Shown here in pieces: positions 1 to 13,512 of a stretch of DNA of 64,000 bases. The notes beneath the pieces are model-generated. The model was not told where the DNA came from. It saw only the letters and a list, made by a program, of their open reading frames with translations, and did not search any database. Where the stretch lies: the NCBI GenBank assembly GCA_014549065.1, contig JACDOX010000334.1, positions 70,426-134,425 on the forward strand. Reading direction: 5' to 3'. Positions within the stretch are counted from its first letter, which is position 1, and each line of letters begins with the position of its first letter. The DNA is from Cardinalis cardinalis. Taxonomy: Eukaryota; Chordata; Aves; Passeriformes; Cardinalidae. The position numbers were made by a program, and so were the translations under genes.

Positions 1-119
1 AATATAATATAATATAATATAATATAATATAATATAATATAATATAATAATCAGCCTTCTGAGAACATGGAGTCAATTTTCATCTCTCACCTCATCCTGG
101 GGACCCTCACAACCCCACA
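1..119 (+). mobile_element. 3' end of an LTR (family B), with an AATAT microsatellite
   Basis: Bases 1-48 are a pure AATAT pentanucleotide run. Bases 51-119 contain CAGCCTTCTGAGAACATGGA, also found near the 3' ends of the LTRs at 9627, 33239 and 54426, and end in CCCCACA. The upstream part of this LTR lies outside the window. Named family B here only for cross-reference; orientation is inferred from AATAAA near the 3' end of the fuller copies. Confidence 0.65.
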
Positions 120-3100
120 ACACCCAAGAGCCCTTCAGGTGCACAGAAAGCCTCAGCCCATCCCAGTGCCCCCTGCCCCACGCTCAGGGAGGTTATATCA
201 GGAGATGCTGTTTGTGCAGCAGGCTGTGGAGGAGCCAGAGCCGTGTGGCTGTGGTCATCNTGGTGCTGGGCATGCTTCTCTTGCCATCCATGGCCACAGG
301 GAGATGCAGCAGACATTCCAGATTGGACTAAATGGAAGTGCTGGCACCTGCTAGCAGAGCAAACACGGAGCAGACAGCACCAGTCCCTGCCATCACCAGC
401 ATGGAATACACAACACGGGCTTGGGAGGGTGGAGAGCTGCACATTTTCTGTTGTGGGTGTTGATACTGAAAGCTCTGAGGGTGTTCTTAGGCTTAGCAGT
501 TGAAATATTTGTTTTAAAAACTTATGTTGGGTTATTTTCTTACATGCTGGATAAGCAGCATTGGCTTAATTTTTGGCATGGTTTGCTGATTCTCACTGTA
601 GGTTGTTTCTGGAGCTGGAACATGCTGGGTCTGTAGGTGAACATAAATGTTCTAAACTATATTTAGTGTTATTAAATTTAGTGTTATAAAATATTACATA
701 AGATTTAATATATTTTGTGTTAGTAAATGTTAAATTTATTAACTTATAGAGTGTGGCGGAGTATCCCTAAGCTTTGGAAAAGTTAGGTTTCCAAAGTAAG
801 CCCATTTAACCCTCTCTCATCACCTGGGAGAGCTCCTTCTNGCAGTCCTGAAATTTGCTTCCTAAGCATACTGAGTTAAATGTATTTTTTGAGGTGTGCC
901 TACATAACTCCTATCATCAAGGTCCTCCAAATGTGGCAGGAATAATTCTTTCCTACTGTACTTGGCACCCATCACACACTTANTGTTGGCCTGAGTTTTT
1001 AAAATTTTTATGTAACTGCCATGTCCCTGCCACAGGCTGTGTTTTAAAAATAATGCTGGCACATCTCCTGTAGGGTTAGGCACATCACCAGCAGGCCAGA
1101 ATTTCAGGTTTTCCAGAATCAGTTGACAGCCAGCAGGAATAATATCTTTGTTTTAAATACATACTGTCAAATAATCTATTTTAAAAAGAAAATAAAAAGC
1201 TGTTGNAAACCAGCAGTACAATTGGTCTCCTAGTCAGACACCCACACTCAGATGTGGAAGCTGATGCNTGGTGTGTGGCCTGAGCTGCTCTGATGGCTGC
1301 AGAACAGGACACATCACTGACAATTATGGCACTGTTGCCTCTCTCAGCTTTTCAAGATGAACACCAAACCCCCAGTTTATTTTCTCTGAGTTGCTGTGTT
1401 CCAGTGCTGCACCCCTGCCTTTGTACAGAGGAGCTCTGCTGCCTTCTCTGAGCCGAGTGTGAGCCCTTGGGGCACTGCTGATGTCCAGGGCACCGAGGGT
1501 TGAGCCTGCAATTTGTTTGAGAGCTACTCTGAACGCTTGTGTGTGGCTGCAGACCTTTCATCTAGGGCACTTTCTGGTGGAATAAAAGAAAAAGGGATTG
1601 CAGTGCTCCTGTAGTGATGCCATGCAATTGCAGCTTTTTGTCAGCCGACGACGTTTGCCTCCTGATGGCCTGCCCTGAGAGATGAGTGAGGCCAAAAATA
1701 CCTCNGGTTTTGAGGGCAGGAAAGCTCAGTTGTGTTTGCAGAGCCCCAGGCACTGTGGGTTGGTGTGGTGGAGCACAGAGCACCCCTGGGAGGANGCTGA
1801 GGGACGGAGAGCACGAGACAACCTCTGCAGAGGGGGCACCAGCCCTCGGAGCGTCAGCCCTGAGCTGTAAGGCATCAATTACCTGCCATTCATGACTGTT
1901 ATGTAATTAATGTGGGACGGTTCCAGCCTGGCTCCTGCAGCAGATTGAGTGTGGATTATGTCAAAGCAGCTTCACCACCACACACCAAGAGTTTGATCTC
2001 CACTCTCTCCTGGGCTCAGCAACTGATGGCTGGGTAGAGTTTTCCAGGGAATTACATGAATTTTAGACATTGCATGTGGTGGAAATATGCTGGTTTTATA
2101 AGCAGTTATTGTCCCACACCATGCCTTAAACATACACAATAATTTCACAACAAAATAGGACAATAATTTTCAGGGAAAATCCGTTTCTCTTGGTATGTGT
2201 GCAATTCATTTAGTCTTTCTTATACATAAAAAATCTTTGGNAAACTACATGGTAACAGCCTTCCTATTTAGCACTGAGAGCTTTCTTTTGTGGTTCAGGA
2301 AATTTTCACGTTGGACTTCTGCCAAATTTTGCTATATGCCTTAAATACTTGAAATATTTGGAATGGCCACCTATGATGAAAGTAAGCAAGTATAAATTGC
2401 CAATGAATGACTTCCCAGGCAGGCAGTCACACAAAATCCAGGGATTTCTTTGACTGGATTGCCAGCTGAACTAGAATTAGCAGAAGTCAGGAAAAGGGTT
2501 GAGGTCAGCTGGAGGCTGAGCGTGGTGCCTGTGGGAATAGGGCACTGGCTATGGGAAGCAGGGAAGAGCTTTTGGGACTGCACAGGACTTGCTATGGGAT
2601 GACTCCAAGAGGAGCCGAAGGCAGGGAAAGCATAAGTACACATGGAAAATAATGGAATAAGCTAATTAAAGAGACCAGTCTGGCCTGCCCAGGTGTGTGA
2701 TCACCACAGTGGGTCCTGTCCTTGCCCTGAGCTCTGAGGTGCAGGACACGATCAGCCCTGAGCAGCGCAACACTGAGGTGCTGATCAAGAACCGAAAGCT
2801 GTTTCTTTGTGACAGTGATGCCTTCAAATTTTAGCTTTTATAATTTCCATGTATGTGTGATCCTGCAGCTCTTTAGTGTACAACTCTGAACTCCCCATGC
2901 AGTGTCAGCTGCTGCTGTCCCATTTTGGGCAGACACAGCAATTCCTCTCCAGGCCTGGCAACCAAGGGCACCTCACTGCCTCAAGGCCAGAAATGCAAAC
3001 AAAAGTGAGTTGGGAGGGCAAACTTGGGGTAAATGCCTTCTTTAGCTGAAGCTGGAATTGTTAGATCAACCCCCAATATGCAAATGGACCAAACTTACAA

Positions 3101-6100
3101 AAATGTGAAAACCCATGACCTGTGGTCCATTTTTGGGTGTAGCCCCTGAGGGAGGGTTTTGTCTGCCCAAAATGTACATGAAGGCCCTTTAATAAATATA
3201 ACTGCATTTTGTTCCCTTAACCTTGTGTGGCCCCTGTTTTTAGGTAGCCCAAAAAGCATCAACAGCACGGAGTGATCCCTCAAACTGCTGCCAGCAGCCA
3301 CTGGGGACTGCTCAGGTTGGTAGGCTGGGAGGCAAGAGAAAGCATTTGGCAAGGTCTGAGCNGGAACACGGCTATGGACAGCTTCTTAGCAGTGTGTCTG
3401 AGTTGCAGAAATCACTGTAAAACCTTTCCGTGTGTCNCTGCAGCCCTGAGCTGTGTGAAGGTCGCTCGTGCACCTCAGCACAGGGGCAGTAAAGCCCTTT
3501 CTGGGGTGAATAGTGAGGAACCTGGGCAAAGTGCAGCTGTGGTGGCTCGAAGTGTAAGATAGTTTAGTAGCCTCCTCAGGATCAGATTGTTTTTGTTGTT
3601 GCTTCAATTATTTGCTGTAAGAATTTTATGCTCTGCTCACCTGAAACGAGCTCTTTTCCACCGTGGCTTTGGTGTAAAGGTGGAGAGAAAAGGTCTTACC
3701 CCATCTTACAATCTGTGCCTGTGGCCCAGATACAGCTTTTGTTCTCTTGAATTGTGGTAAGTTCCCACATTAAATTAAAAATAAATTCCTACTACTTTTT
3801 GTGCCTATAAAAATTTTCAAAAAGGGATACTAATTANTATTTTTCCAGCTCTCTGGTTTGTTTTATGTAGCATGTAGTATTTATTTTCCTTAATATTCAA
3901 GGATGGAAAAGAATTAGGNTAGCAGACAGAAAATGCAAATTTTCTTTACCAAAGGTACCTGCATCATAATGATAATGTGTTTGTTGATCTGTGTTTGTGT
4001 CTGGTTTATGCCTTGTGGTTTCTTTTCTTTCAGAGGTAATAGATAAAAATTTCAGGACTTTGTAATAATGTGTTTTCTCTTCTTTGTACTGAATGGCTGG
4101 TAGGTTTTGGTTGTCTCTGTTGAGTTTTTTCAAGTGAGCAGGTGATGTGACCTGCTGCTCCTCACACCTGCACACAGGACAGGGAAAACTCACTGAGCAG
4201 TGGGGGTGGGACAAAAAGCTGAGCAAAAAGAACCATTGATTTCTGTAAGGACCTCCAGCATGTGGTATATTTTCAGTGCCTGGAAACTTGTTTGGGAGTT
4301 AGTGCAGGAGGCAGAAGTGCTGGGAATGGTGGGTGATGTGGGCTGGAATTGCAGCTTTTTAACCTCAGTGACAGCAGAGTCAGACATGAAGGCCCCAGAG
4401 TCCTCTGCATTCAGGTGGAGCTTTGCATTCCTTTTGGTGATTATAAGGTTTCAGCCTAGTGGTCCTAATTGAGCCAGCTAAACCAGAGGACACATTGCTG
4501 GGAGTTAAACACCCACTATCCTTAATTATTCTGGAGCTNTTGGGTGAGTGGTTGGCAGAAGCACATTGAAAATCTTCATCCCAACTCTCCAGCCAGCAGT
4601 GTAAATAGCTGTATTGGGATGACTGACCTTCTTAGCAGGACATGGTGTTTTTCCTGTACACAGGCCCCACNTTATACTGGGACATCTGTCACTTTGTTAG
4701 GCTGCAGAATCGCCNGCAGCTGGTTTTATTAGGACTCTGCTGCATAACCCCTTTAGCTGAATGACATTATCACTGCCCTGCTCTGTGCTTCTGAGGAATT
4801 TCCAGCAAGTTGCTGTTCAGTGTGTCCCCTTTAAATGGTAGTCATTTGGCTGGAGCAATGGCATAGACCAGCACTTGTGGAAATTTAAAGATTTATCTGA
4901 TATAAATATTTACAAGATAGAGGTTTCCCTGGTAACTTGAAATATCTAAAAGGCAAACCTGTAAAAAATGTAGGGAGCTGTGGCGCGTCTCTTAGTGTTA
5001 AGATTTGTTCAACTGTTCAAGCTGTGGTACTAGAAAACCATCTTTTTTTTTTTGGAAAAGGAAACTTATTTAGTTGTACTGCAAGACAAAATTAGGTTCA
5101 TATGTCTAATGAAAAGAATAAGAGATGTGCAACACTGATAGCAAGTAAAGCATTTGGCTGCTACGTTTTGTAATAGCACATGCCTTCATTTAAAAATTAT
5201 TAGAGAATAACTGTGGCATCTCAATCACTGAGTAGTCACTGAAAGCAGCCCCTAAAAATTGTGTTTTCGTGATTTTATGGCCTATTTTTGGGAACANTCT
5301 GCTCTTCCCCCATTCTCCGATCATTTAAGCACTAGCAAGGGGCTGTGGCCACTGAGAGGTGGCTAATTTGAGCCAGGATAGCACGACCTGCAACCACAGC
5401 TTGTGGCTTACCTGTCCCACCTCTGTGCTGCATTCTGATTGTACACAAATTATTTTATAACTCTGTTATATATGTGGTTGAACTCAGCAGCTCTTGAGAC
5501 AACTTGTGTTCATAGAGCCAACAATGTCCTGTNGTAAGGAAAAAGTGTGGGAGGAGAATAAAAAACGATCCCGTGGGTCTTGTGAACGGAGTTTAACGTG
5601 GTTTTTGTGCTCTTTGATTGCACTTGGAGTTCCTCTGAGGAGGAGGAGGATGAGAAAGAAGCCCTCACACGTCACAGTGACACAGGAGCTGTTTGCTGGG
5701 AGTCACACAAGGCTTGGGACACTGGGTCTGCACCCAGAGTTTGGGTTGAAGGTTGGGNTTGGTGGTCCATTTTCAGCCCTGTTGGTTCTGTGGTTCTCTG
5801 TGCACTCCCCCTTGCCTCCTNCACAGCAGCCAGGAACTGATGCATCACTGAAGGTTTCACTCCCAAAGGGCCAAAATCAGGGCAGCACCTTTGCTCTGGG
5901 TCCGTTCTCTGTGGCTGGATCCCACAGAGCTCCCCCAAAACTTCCTGGTGGGAATGTGCCTGCATGTGGTGACAGTGATGGGAATGTCACTTGGCAGCTG
6001 GAACCTGGTTGAACAATATTCTTCCTCTTCTTATTTCTCTCTCTTATTGCATCTGGCTGCATCAGTTGTGTTTTTACAGCTAGCAAGTAAATTCATGTAC

Positions 6101-8499
6101 TTTTTATGCCTTTTTTTTTTTTTTTTTTTTTTTACGTGGGGATATAAACCCGGGATGTTACAAGACAGTATGTTTCCCCAGCTGCGTTAAAAATGTGAAC
6201 TTTGAATCTTCTTTCTTTAGTTTTCAAAAGCACTTCTGCATTGTTTTGTCTTTGGAAAAGATAATTTTTAACGCTTGATAGAGATTGCTTTGTGGGTTTC
6301 TTTTTCCTAAGAAACCTGAATTAACCTGGTTATCTTTCTGACACCATGTCAGGCAGTAGGATGGCAATCTCCATAATTACTACAGCTCCTACAGTAGTAG
6401 CAGTGGTATCCCATTTTATGCAAGTGCTAGAACAAAGACATTTATTAATGTTTTACATTACAAAAGTTAGAGAGGAGGTGTCAGAAATAGAATTCTAAGA
6501 ATGAAGGGAAGAAGTGGGAGAATCCAAGGAGGGTGTCCCTGCTTGCTGCTCTTCACCTTGTTAGAATTATTTTGCATGGAAGTAAGAGTTTCAAAAGACC
6601 TGGAAAAAAAAAGTAATTGGTTCAATCAACCCAAAGTGCTTTTTTTTTTTTGCTTTGATTTTATGTTTCTAAACAACTATTGATACAGAGAAGCATTTAA
6701 ATTTCCTTTAGGATAGAAAGGTGTGAGGTTTTTAACCTGTTGCCACTCCCTACCCATCCCTTGCCCAGCTCTGGTGTAAATCAGAGCAGAAGATTTCAGT
6801 AATATTTTTCCTCNTGTTAGAAATTGTTTTCAAGAAAAGATGACTTAAGGAATATTTTATCTGTTGCTGCAGAAAAAAACCCACATTTTCAGCAAGAAAG
6901 TGATCAAGGCATTTACCTGACCTGAAGGCTGTAGCTGAATTCCTACTGTATTTTTTACATTATGCCCTGTATGCCTGCTAATGCAGAAAATGAGTTTTTT
7001 ATGGTTTCTCTTCCTTGTTATCAGCAGCAAAACTGGATGGCTTTTCCATCCTTACACACTGCTGTNTGTTTCTCTGCCTTTGGAAAGGGTAATATTCATG
7101 TGGGCTACAAAGCTCTGAAAAATGAGAGGATTTTGAGAGGAGAAATTGAATTTCTGACATAGTCTTCCCACAGTACATTCCAGTGAGTTAAGAACAAAAA
7201 CCAACAGAAACTGTTTGTATTTAGATGCAGCTCTGAGTGATAAACTGCTTCTCAGACATTTTGATGGAAACTAGTGGCTTAAAGATGGGCTGTTTTTCTG
7301 TATATAAGAAAAAAGATCAGTTTTGGTTACAATTAAAAGAAAAAACCAGGCAATGTACTTTGACAGGGAGAGGGATTTCAGCTAGAACCAAGACTTTTAT
7401 GTGCAAATGGAAAAAAGAAATGAGAAGCAAATTGAATTTCAGNGTTTGCTATGTGGATACTTCTTTGATCATTCAGGCTCTACTATTACATGATATAAGA
7501 TATGTGGATCTTTAGCAGAGTTTATTGAAACTCCAGTAGAAGGGAAGAAATCCCAACTTCTAAAACTTGGTATTTGCACCACTAAAAGAAAGTGCAATAA
7601 CATCCCCCAAAATAATTCTGTTTGTGTCTAAGCTGAAGCTGTTTTTGCCACTCTGCTTCATTCGCTTTTTCCAGATTTTTCAGCAGTTTTTAATGAACAG
7701 CACTGTGAAGCAAACATAGTGGAAAGCAGAGCCTTACTTAAAATTTTCTTTGATTGTATGGCAAGTTCAAGACTTAACGAACTGCAGCTATCAAACACAA
7801 CTGCCAAACTGGCAAGAAATAGTAAATTTGGCCTTTTTCCTGTCACAGAGGAGAAATGAGGATGCTATTCTGCACCTCTCAAGCCAGGGCTTTGCAGGAT
7901 TTGCTGTGGAAGAGCAACAATGGGAAAGCTTTCCTGCTCAGAGATGATGTCCCCTGGGAGCCCAAAATCTCTGTGTTTATTCAGGTTAGCTTGAGAAGGC
8001 TCTTGCTGCTGGGGATGTGTATTGACACAGAAAGCAAAATTTGAGGTTGCATAAGAAGGAGGAACATAAAATATTCTCTTTGTGGAAAATGAACAGAAAA
8101 TCCCATTGTTCTGCCTACAATTTACTCTCTTCTGGGAGAGAGAAAGTGATGCCTGTGCCTCTCTGCCCCCCTTTTCAGCCCTTCTGTAACTCTGTCCTCT
8201 CCAGAACTGGGGAGGTGCTGCCTGCTTGGGATTGCCCTTGGTTGCCACCACCACCTGTGCCTTGCATGGAGGTGACATTCCCAGATGAATTCTCCAGTTC
8301 TTAAATCCGTGAGATNTGAGATTCTCAAATCCCCTGTGTGTGCACAGCAGGGTCAGGCTCTGCTCTAGCCTGGATGCTAGAACCCTGACTACTGAGAGTT
8401 TTAAACTTTGTGTGCTGACAGACACTGACTCCCCCAAAAACCCACTATATTTGACCTGAGGCCATAAAAAAGGCATCTTAAATTAAATGATAAAACTGA

Positions 8500-8880
8500 G
8501 ATTATGAGTATATAATTTAAATAAAAGTATATAATANCACATAATAGAAAACTTAGAGTTCAAAGTTTCAGAATATAATAATATATAACAAAAATATTTA
8601 TTATTTATATATTATTCATACTAGATATGATATAATAGATAAATTAATTATAATATATATTATAATATAGGTCTGTAATTATAATATATATCGATAATAT
8701 TATAATATATTAGATAATATTAATATTATAATATATATTAGATAATATCAATATTATAATGTATATTAGATAATATATATACATAGATAATGTTATAATA
8801 TATATTATGTCTTATCTATATATATTATATGTGTTATCTATATTATTTATAAAANATCTTATTTATTTTATATATAAAAC
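8500..8880. repeat. AT-rich low-complexity block with ~27-bp tandem units
   Basis: About 380 bp of almost pure A/T. Within 8692-8785 a unit close to TATTATAATATATTAGATAA recurs three times with lengths of 26-29 bp. Many stretches are self-complementary (TATAATATATATTATA), so strand slippage or cruciform formation is plausible. No gene. Confidence 0.75.
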
Positions 8881-9439
8881 AAAATAGAAGTTCTAAAATG
8901 AAGACAAGTGCTTCTTCTTCACCTTCTTCTTCAGTTTGAGTAATATTGTGTAATTAAATAAAAAAGTTCACATTATAAGCCATGGATGCTTAGTTTAGTT
9001 AAAAAATTAATTTGTGTCATTTCTTAATTAAGAAGTTTATTTTTAAAAAGCCTTACAGAAAGAGAAGTATGACTCTACTTTTAATTTGACAGAGTGAAGT
9101 ACTGCAGAACTCACAGTTCGTGAGAGTGTTATATAAATAAGAACTAATAAACATCTGAGTCCAAACAAAAAATACCATCTCAGACATTTAGTCCTGAGAT
9201 CAGAGCGGCCTGTGAGGGGACAGAGCCTCAGGCTCACATCTGGAAACCTCTGCTACCAGAGAGGTGCTTCCAGAGGTCAGGATCAACCAGCAGTGCCGGA
9301 AAATGCCTGGCGGATGGAAATTAGGCTAATGCATCAACAAGGAGGTTCTTCAGCTTTTCTGTCACAAATCCCTCTGGAAATTCTGTGCCAAAAAAGAGCA
9401 CCTCTTTGCTGGACACCCAGAATTGGAACAGCTCTGGGA

Positions 9440-10256
9440 GAAGGAGTTGATGGAAGGGTATCCTCAGTTACTGGGTGTTGGAAAGGAGCTCAGCAGGAGC
9501 TGGGAAGGGAACGGAGCCCCAGGAGAGGCCGAGGGAGCTGGGCAGGGGCTCAGCCTGGAGCAAAGGAGGCTCAGGGGGCCCCTGTGGCTCTGCACAGCTC
9601 CTGCCAGGAGGGCACAGCCGGGGCAGTGTCACCGTGACATTCTCTGAAAGATCCCCTCACCAGGATTTCTTCTCCTGAGAAGCTGGGAAGCTTCGGCTTC
9701 TCCCTGTTTTGCTTCTCTGGAATGTGATGTGGAGCATTGTTTACCCAGCATGTGAACTGTTTTTAATTAATGTCCAATCACAGCCAACTGTGTCGGACTC
9801 TGAGTCTGTCACGGGTTTTTATTGTTCATTCTTTCCTAGCTTTCTGATGTTTCCTTTCTCTTTCTTTAGTATATAATTTTCTTTTANTATAATTTAATAC
9901 CAGAATATAATAAATCAGCCTTCTGAGAACCTGGAGTCAATTCTCATCTCTCACCTCACAACACCACAGCAGGGCGGTCGGGCTGTGCTCCAGGGCACAG
10001 GGACGGGAGCAGAGGGAACGGCCTCAGGCTGGGCCAGGGCAGCTCAGGGTGGATTTTGNGAATATCCCTCCCTAGAAAGGGCTGTCCAGCCTGGCACAGC
10101 TGCCCAGGGCACAGGTGCAGTCCCCATCCCCAGAGGGATTTCAAAGCCCTGGGGATGTGGCGCTTGGGGACAGGGGTCAGTGGTGGCCGTGGCAGTGCTG
10201 GGCTCTGATCCTCGAGGGCTTTCCCANCCTAAACAATTCCATGATTCTGTGATCTC
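9440..10256 (+). mobile_element. CR1 LINE 3' end, interrupted by a solo LTR
   Basis: 9440-9626 contains the GC-rich CR1 segment GGGCAGGGGCTCAGCCTGG. After an LTR insertion, the element resumes at about 9969 with CTGTGCTCCAGGGCACAGGG and ends at 10256 with TTCCATGATTCTGTGA, the typical CR1 3' terminus. The order is consistent with one CR1 copy on the + strand. No reverse transcriptase frame remains. Confidence 0.8.
9627..9968 (+). mobile_element. Solo LTR (family B) nested in CR1
   Basis: Starts TGTCACC and ends CACCACA. It is flanked on both sides by GCAG (9623-9626 and 9969-9972), a 4-bp target duplication. The inner sequence matches the LTRs at 33239 and 54426: CCTGAGAAGC near the start, CCAATCACAGCC, and CAGCCTTCTGAGAAC near the end. 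No internal retroviral genes. A 4-bp duplication is usual for class I endogenous retroviruses. Confidence 0.75.
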
Positions 10257-11261
10257 TGCGGTTCCTTAGCTCCTTGTGGTCTGTTTGTTTTCAGCCCCAT
10301 CCCGTCTCTCTCAGGGGTTCAGTGTTCGGGTGGGTGGGAGGTTCTGCAGAACAGTGCAAAATGAGGGCANTGAGGGAGGAAGGAATTAAACTTCCTCCCG
10401 TGAGTAATTTACACCTTTGCTGCTCAAATAATAGTGCTGGAATGACAGGTGTGGCTGAAACCAGAGTTTGTGGGGGAACAGAAATCCAGGCATCCTCGGT
10501 GAGATGTGAGGAGTTTCTATACTGTTATCAGAGAATATGAGTAATTGTTGAATTATTTAAAAAGCAAACTTCAACATGTCCTTTGATATATCATGACACT
10601 AATTTGGGTGAGTATTAGGTATATTGTCTCAGTGTTTAAAGTACTCCACACTGAAAAACCTTCAAACTGAATCAACTCCAAAATCTCTTGTTACTAAGCT
10701 ATAGAGTGTAGAACAGGTAATATGATTGGGGACATATTAGTAAAAGCCTGAAAAGAAAACATGTGCTNTAGTGCCAGTTGGGTAAATTGTTAAAAACTGA
10801 ATGTGTGCTTAAGTGGGTCTTTGACAGTCAATATTATAAAATGTGGATTCTGTCTGTAATGGCACTGGTTTTGCAGCCCTAGCATTATTTCATTTGACAT
10901 AAAGCCTGAACACATTTCAGCAATCTCCGGCCAAATTTTGAAAACTTAATTTTCAGCTCACAATTGGTNTAGTGCAACTCAGTTCTTACCCTTTTTATAA
11001 AATGTTGGTGGCTGTAAACCTTGTCAGTGTGAGTTTTTTTCCTATATTTGCAAGGTGAAGTATTGGAGTATTCACTGTTACAGCATAGCCAAATAATGTC
11101 AACAGTTAAGGAAATGTCAGACAATCTGTGTGCAAAACCTGAAATTGAAAATGGACAGCCAGAAGTCCTGAGGATTAGAGAAGGNTTGTCATATGATGGA
11201 TATGATGGAATCATCTTAATTGTTGCTTGGCCAAGGTGAGGTGCATCATTGGTTTGTGTTT

Positions 11262-11460
11262 GTTTGGTTTTTTGCTTTTGTTGGGGGTGTTTTTTTTGTT
11301 GTTGTTGTTTTTGTTTGTTTGTTTGTTTTTGTTTGTTTTGTTTTGTTTTTTCTTTTGCTTTTTTTTGTTGTGTGTGTGGGTGTGTGGTGTTTTTTGGTTT
11401 GCTTTTTTTTGGGGTTGTTTTGTTTTTTTGGGTTTTTTTTTGTTAGTTTTGTTAGTTTGG
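11262..11460. repeat. T/G-rich low-complexity tract
   Basis: About 200 bp consisting almost only of T and G, with runs of TTTG and TTG. The open frames here (Phe/Cys/Val-rich on +, Lys/Asn-rich on -) are artefacts of this composition. Confidence 0.85.
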
Positions 11461-13429
11461 GGTTCCATTCATTGTAAATGTGGAGAATTCAAAGGACAGT
11501 AGATTGAAGAATGTGTGTAGAATAGTCATGGAAATTTCATCTACATTTCTTAGTGGGTGAGAGAGGACAGGACTCAGTCACTGGATCTTTGGTGTGCTGA
11601 GTTTTATCTCCCTGTGCATCTGAGTGAACCCCATCTGCTCAGGGGGTTGGCGCAGTCCAGACCATCCCCCGGGGGGCTGGAATGTCCAGATGTGCTGTAG
11701 CATCCAGATGTGCTGACAGAGGCAGTTGCAGGTTCCCTACACGGGAACTTTTCTCATCACAGTCGTGGGGATGAGGCTGGGAAATGTAATTTTGATGAAG
11801 ACCCGGTTCCTCTGAGAGCTGTGGTTGGAGCAGCTCTGTGTTCTGCTCCGTGGCCTCTGGAATGTCCTTCCCTGCCCTCCTGGCTTGGATCCAGGTGGCC
11901 AGAGCAGCCAGTGGTGNGCTGTGACTACAGGGAAGGTGGAGGTCGAGACTCTGGTGTTGCAGTTACCTTTTCTTGCTCAAAACCAGAGTCTGTCGCTTTT
12001 CTTGCCAATTTTTAACAAAGTTGTAATGAGGCTCTGACCCTGCAGGGCTGCTTAACCACAGAATGCGGCTGTCAGAGAGCATGGTGCAAACAAAAGGGTG
12101 TTTTCCTGTGCAATAAAATTTCATTCAGGTGTCGTGAAAACCTTGTATTTTTGCTCTTTGCAAAATGGTGGTCTTTGATTTTCCATCAGAGCCCTGTCAG
12201 TCTCTGGTGTTGGTGTGTGTCTGTACCAGCCTTGTTCCTCATCTCACACAAAACTGCACTTGCTTGAAATTTCAAGTGTTTGGTTTTTTTTCCTTGAAAA
12301 TGTTTATAGATAGAAATTATTATATATAACAGGGGTGTAACAAGGTCTGAGATGTGCTGACTTCTTATTCTTGCCTCCCTATCGTGTGTTGGCTCACTTC
12401 AGGGAGAGAAGCTCTGTTTATAGCAGTCTTGAGTTGAACTCTTTTACAGCAGATCTATATTTGGGCATCTTTGCACATATCCTGGTGTCTAAAATGGGCA
12501 CCATAATTCTTACCTTGTAGTGGAGTTCGGAGATTAGTTACTGTCTGTAAAGAGCTTTGAAAATGTCAAATGCTGTGTTTGCATATTTTGAGAATATAAT
12601 TAGAAGACAGTCAATTAATCTTCCTGTAAATTAATACATTAAAATTGTTTGCTCTGTATAAATTGTTTGTGTGAATGCTTNGGGGTGGATGTATCTTTGT
12701 TCCTTTTTATTTTTGGTACGTANGTGATGCTGTTTGCTGAGGAAGCCAGGCTTCACTTTTGCAGTGCACAGTACAGGAGTGCAATATTCAAAATCCAGGC
12801 AGTTCAGATTTACCTGCCTCCTCATTCTTTAAAGTGNAGCTGCATGTTTTCAGCAGAGAGGGTAATTTATTACCTAGAAAATTTTAACGTGGGCTCAGGA
12901 GGGTTNTTCGTTATTTTCTGTGTTTATTTTCTGTGTTAGGATGGATGAAGGAGGGTGTGTGTCTCATCTTGATCCTGTATGTTTGATGCAGGAGCTCTCT
13001 GGAGAGATTTTTCTGGTCCATATTTCATAAGTAATCAAAATGGAAGGTTATAAATATTCGTTCTGGCCTTTAAAGTCTGATCTTTTAATTAAAATACTGG
13101 GATGTCTTCTGCAGGGCAAGCCTGATGCTGAGGTTTGTGTCGGAGTTGGTGTGGAGGAGCTCTCAGCACTGCCAGGTTTCAGAGGAAGGGACTGGAGAGC
13201 TCTGGCTGCTGTTTGGACAAGGAGGGGAAGGCTGTCAGTACAAGGAGAAAGGTTAAGGTTGTGACAACTGGTGAAAAAATGAGAATGTGTGAAGAAAAAA
13301 AAAAAAAGAACAAAATACAGAAAGCTTTGAGTCCTGAAAAACATTTAACACTGCAAATGATTACAGTACTCCCCTTGGTCTGTTTCTGTCTGTTTTCCCC
13401 ATCTGTCTTTTCTGTGTCTGCTNGAACAT

Positions 13430-13512
13430 CACATTTCCTATTGGTGCAGCTACATTTCTACTGATNCAGCTCTATTTCTACTACTTTAGTTGGATTTCTA
13501 CTAATTTATTTC
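13430..13512. repeat. 20-bp imperfect tandem repeat
   Basis: Four imperfect units of about 20 bp, each containing TTTCTA(C/T)T(A/G) at the same spacing, for example ACATTTCTACTGAT followed by CTATTTCTACTACT and GGATTTCTACTAAT. Small intronic minisatellite. Confidence 0.6.

Noticed and set aside
2665..2835. An open frame of about 56 codons without ATG (…QDTISPEQRNTEVLIKNRKL…) that looks somewhat protein-like.
   Set aside because: It matches no family I know, lacks convincing splice sites and is not in the RASGRF2 protein; a frame of this length is expected by chance.
11220..11502. Phe/Cys/Val-rich frames on + and Lys/Asn-rich frames on -.
   Set aside because: Produced by the T/G-rich low-complexity tract.
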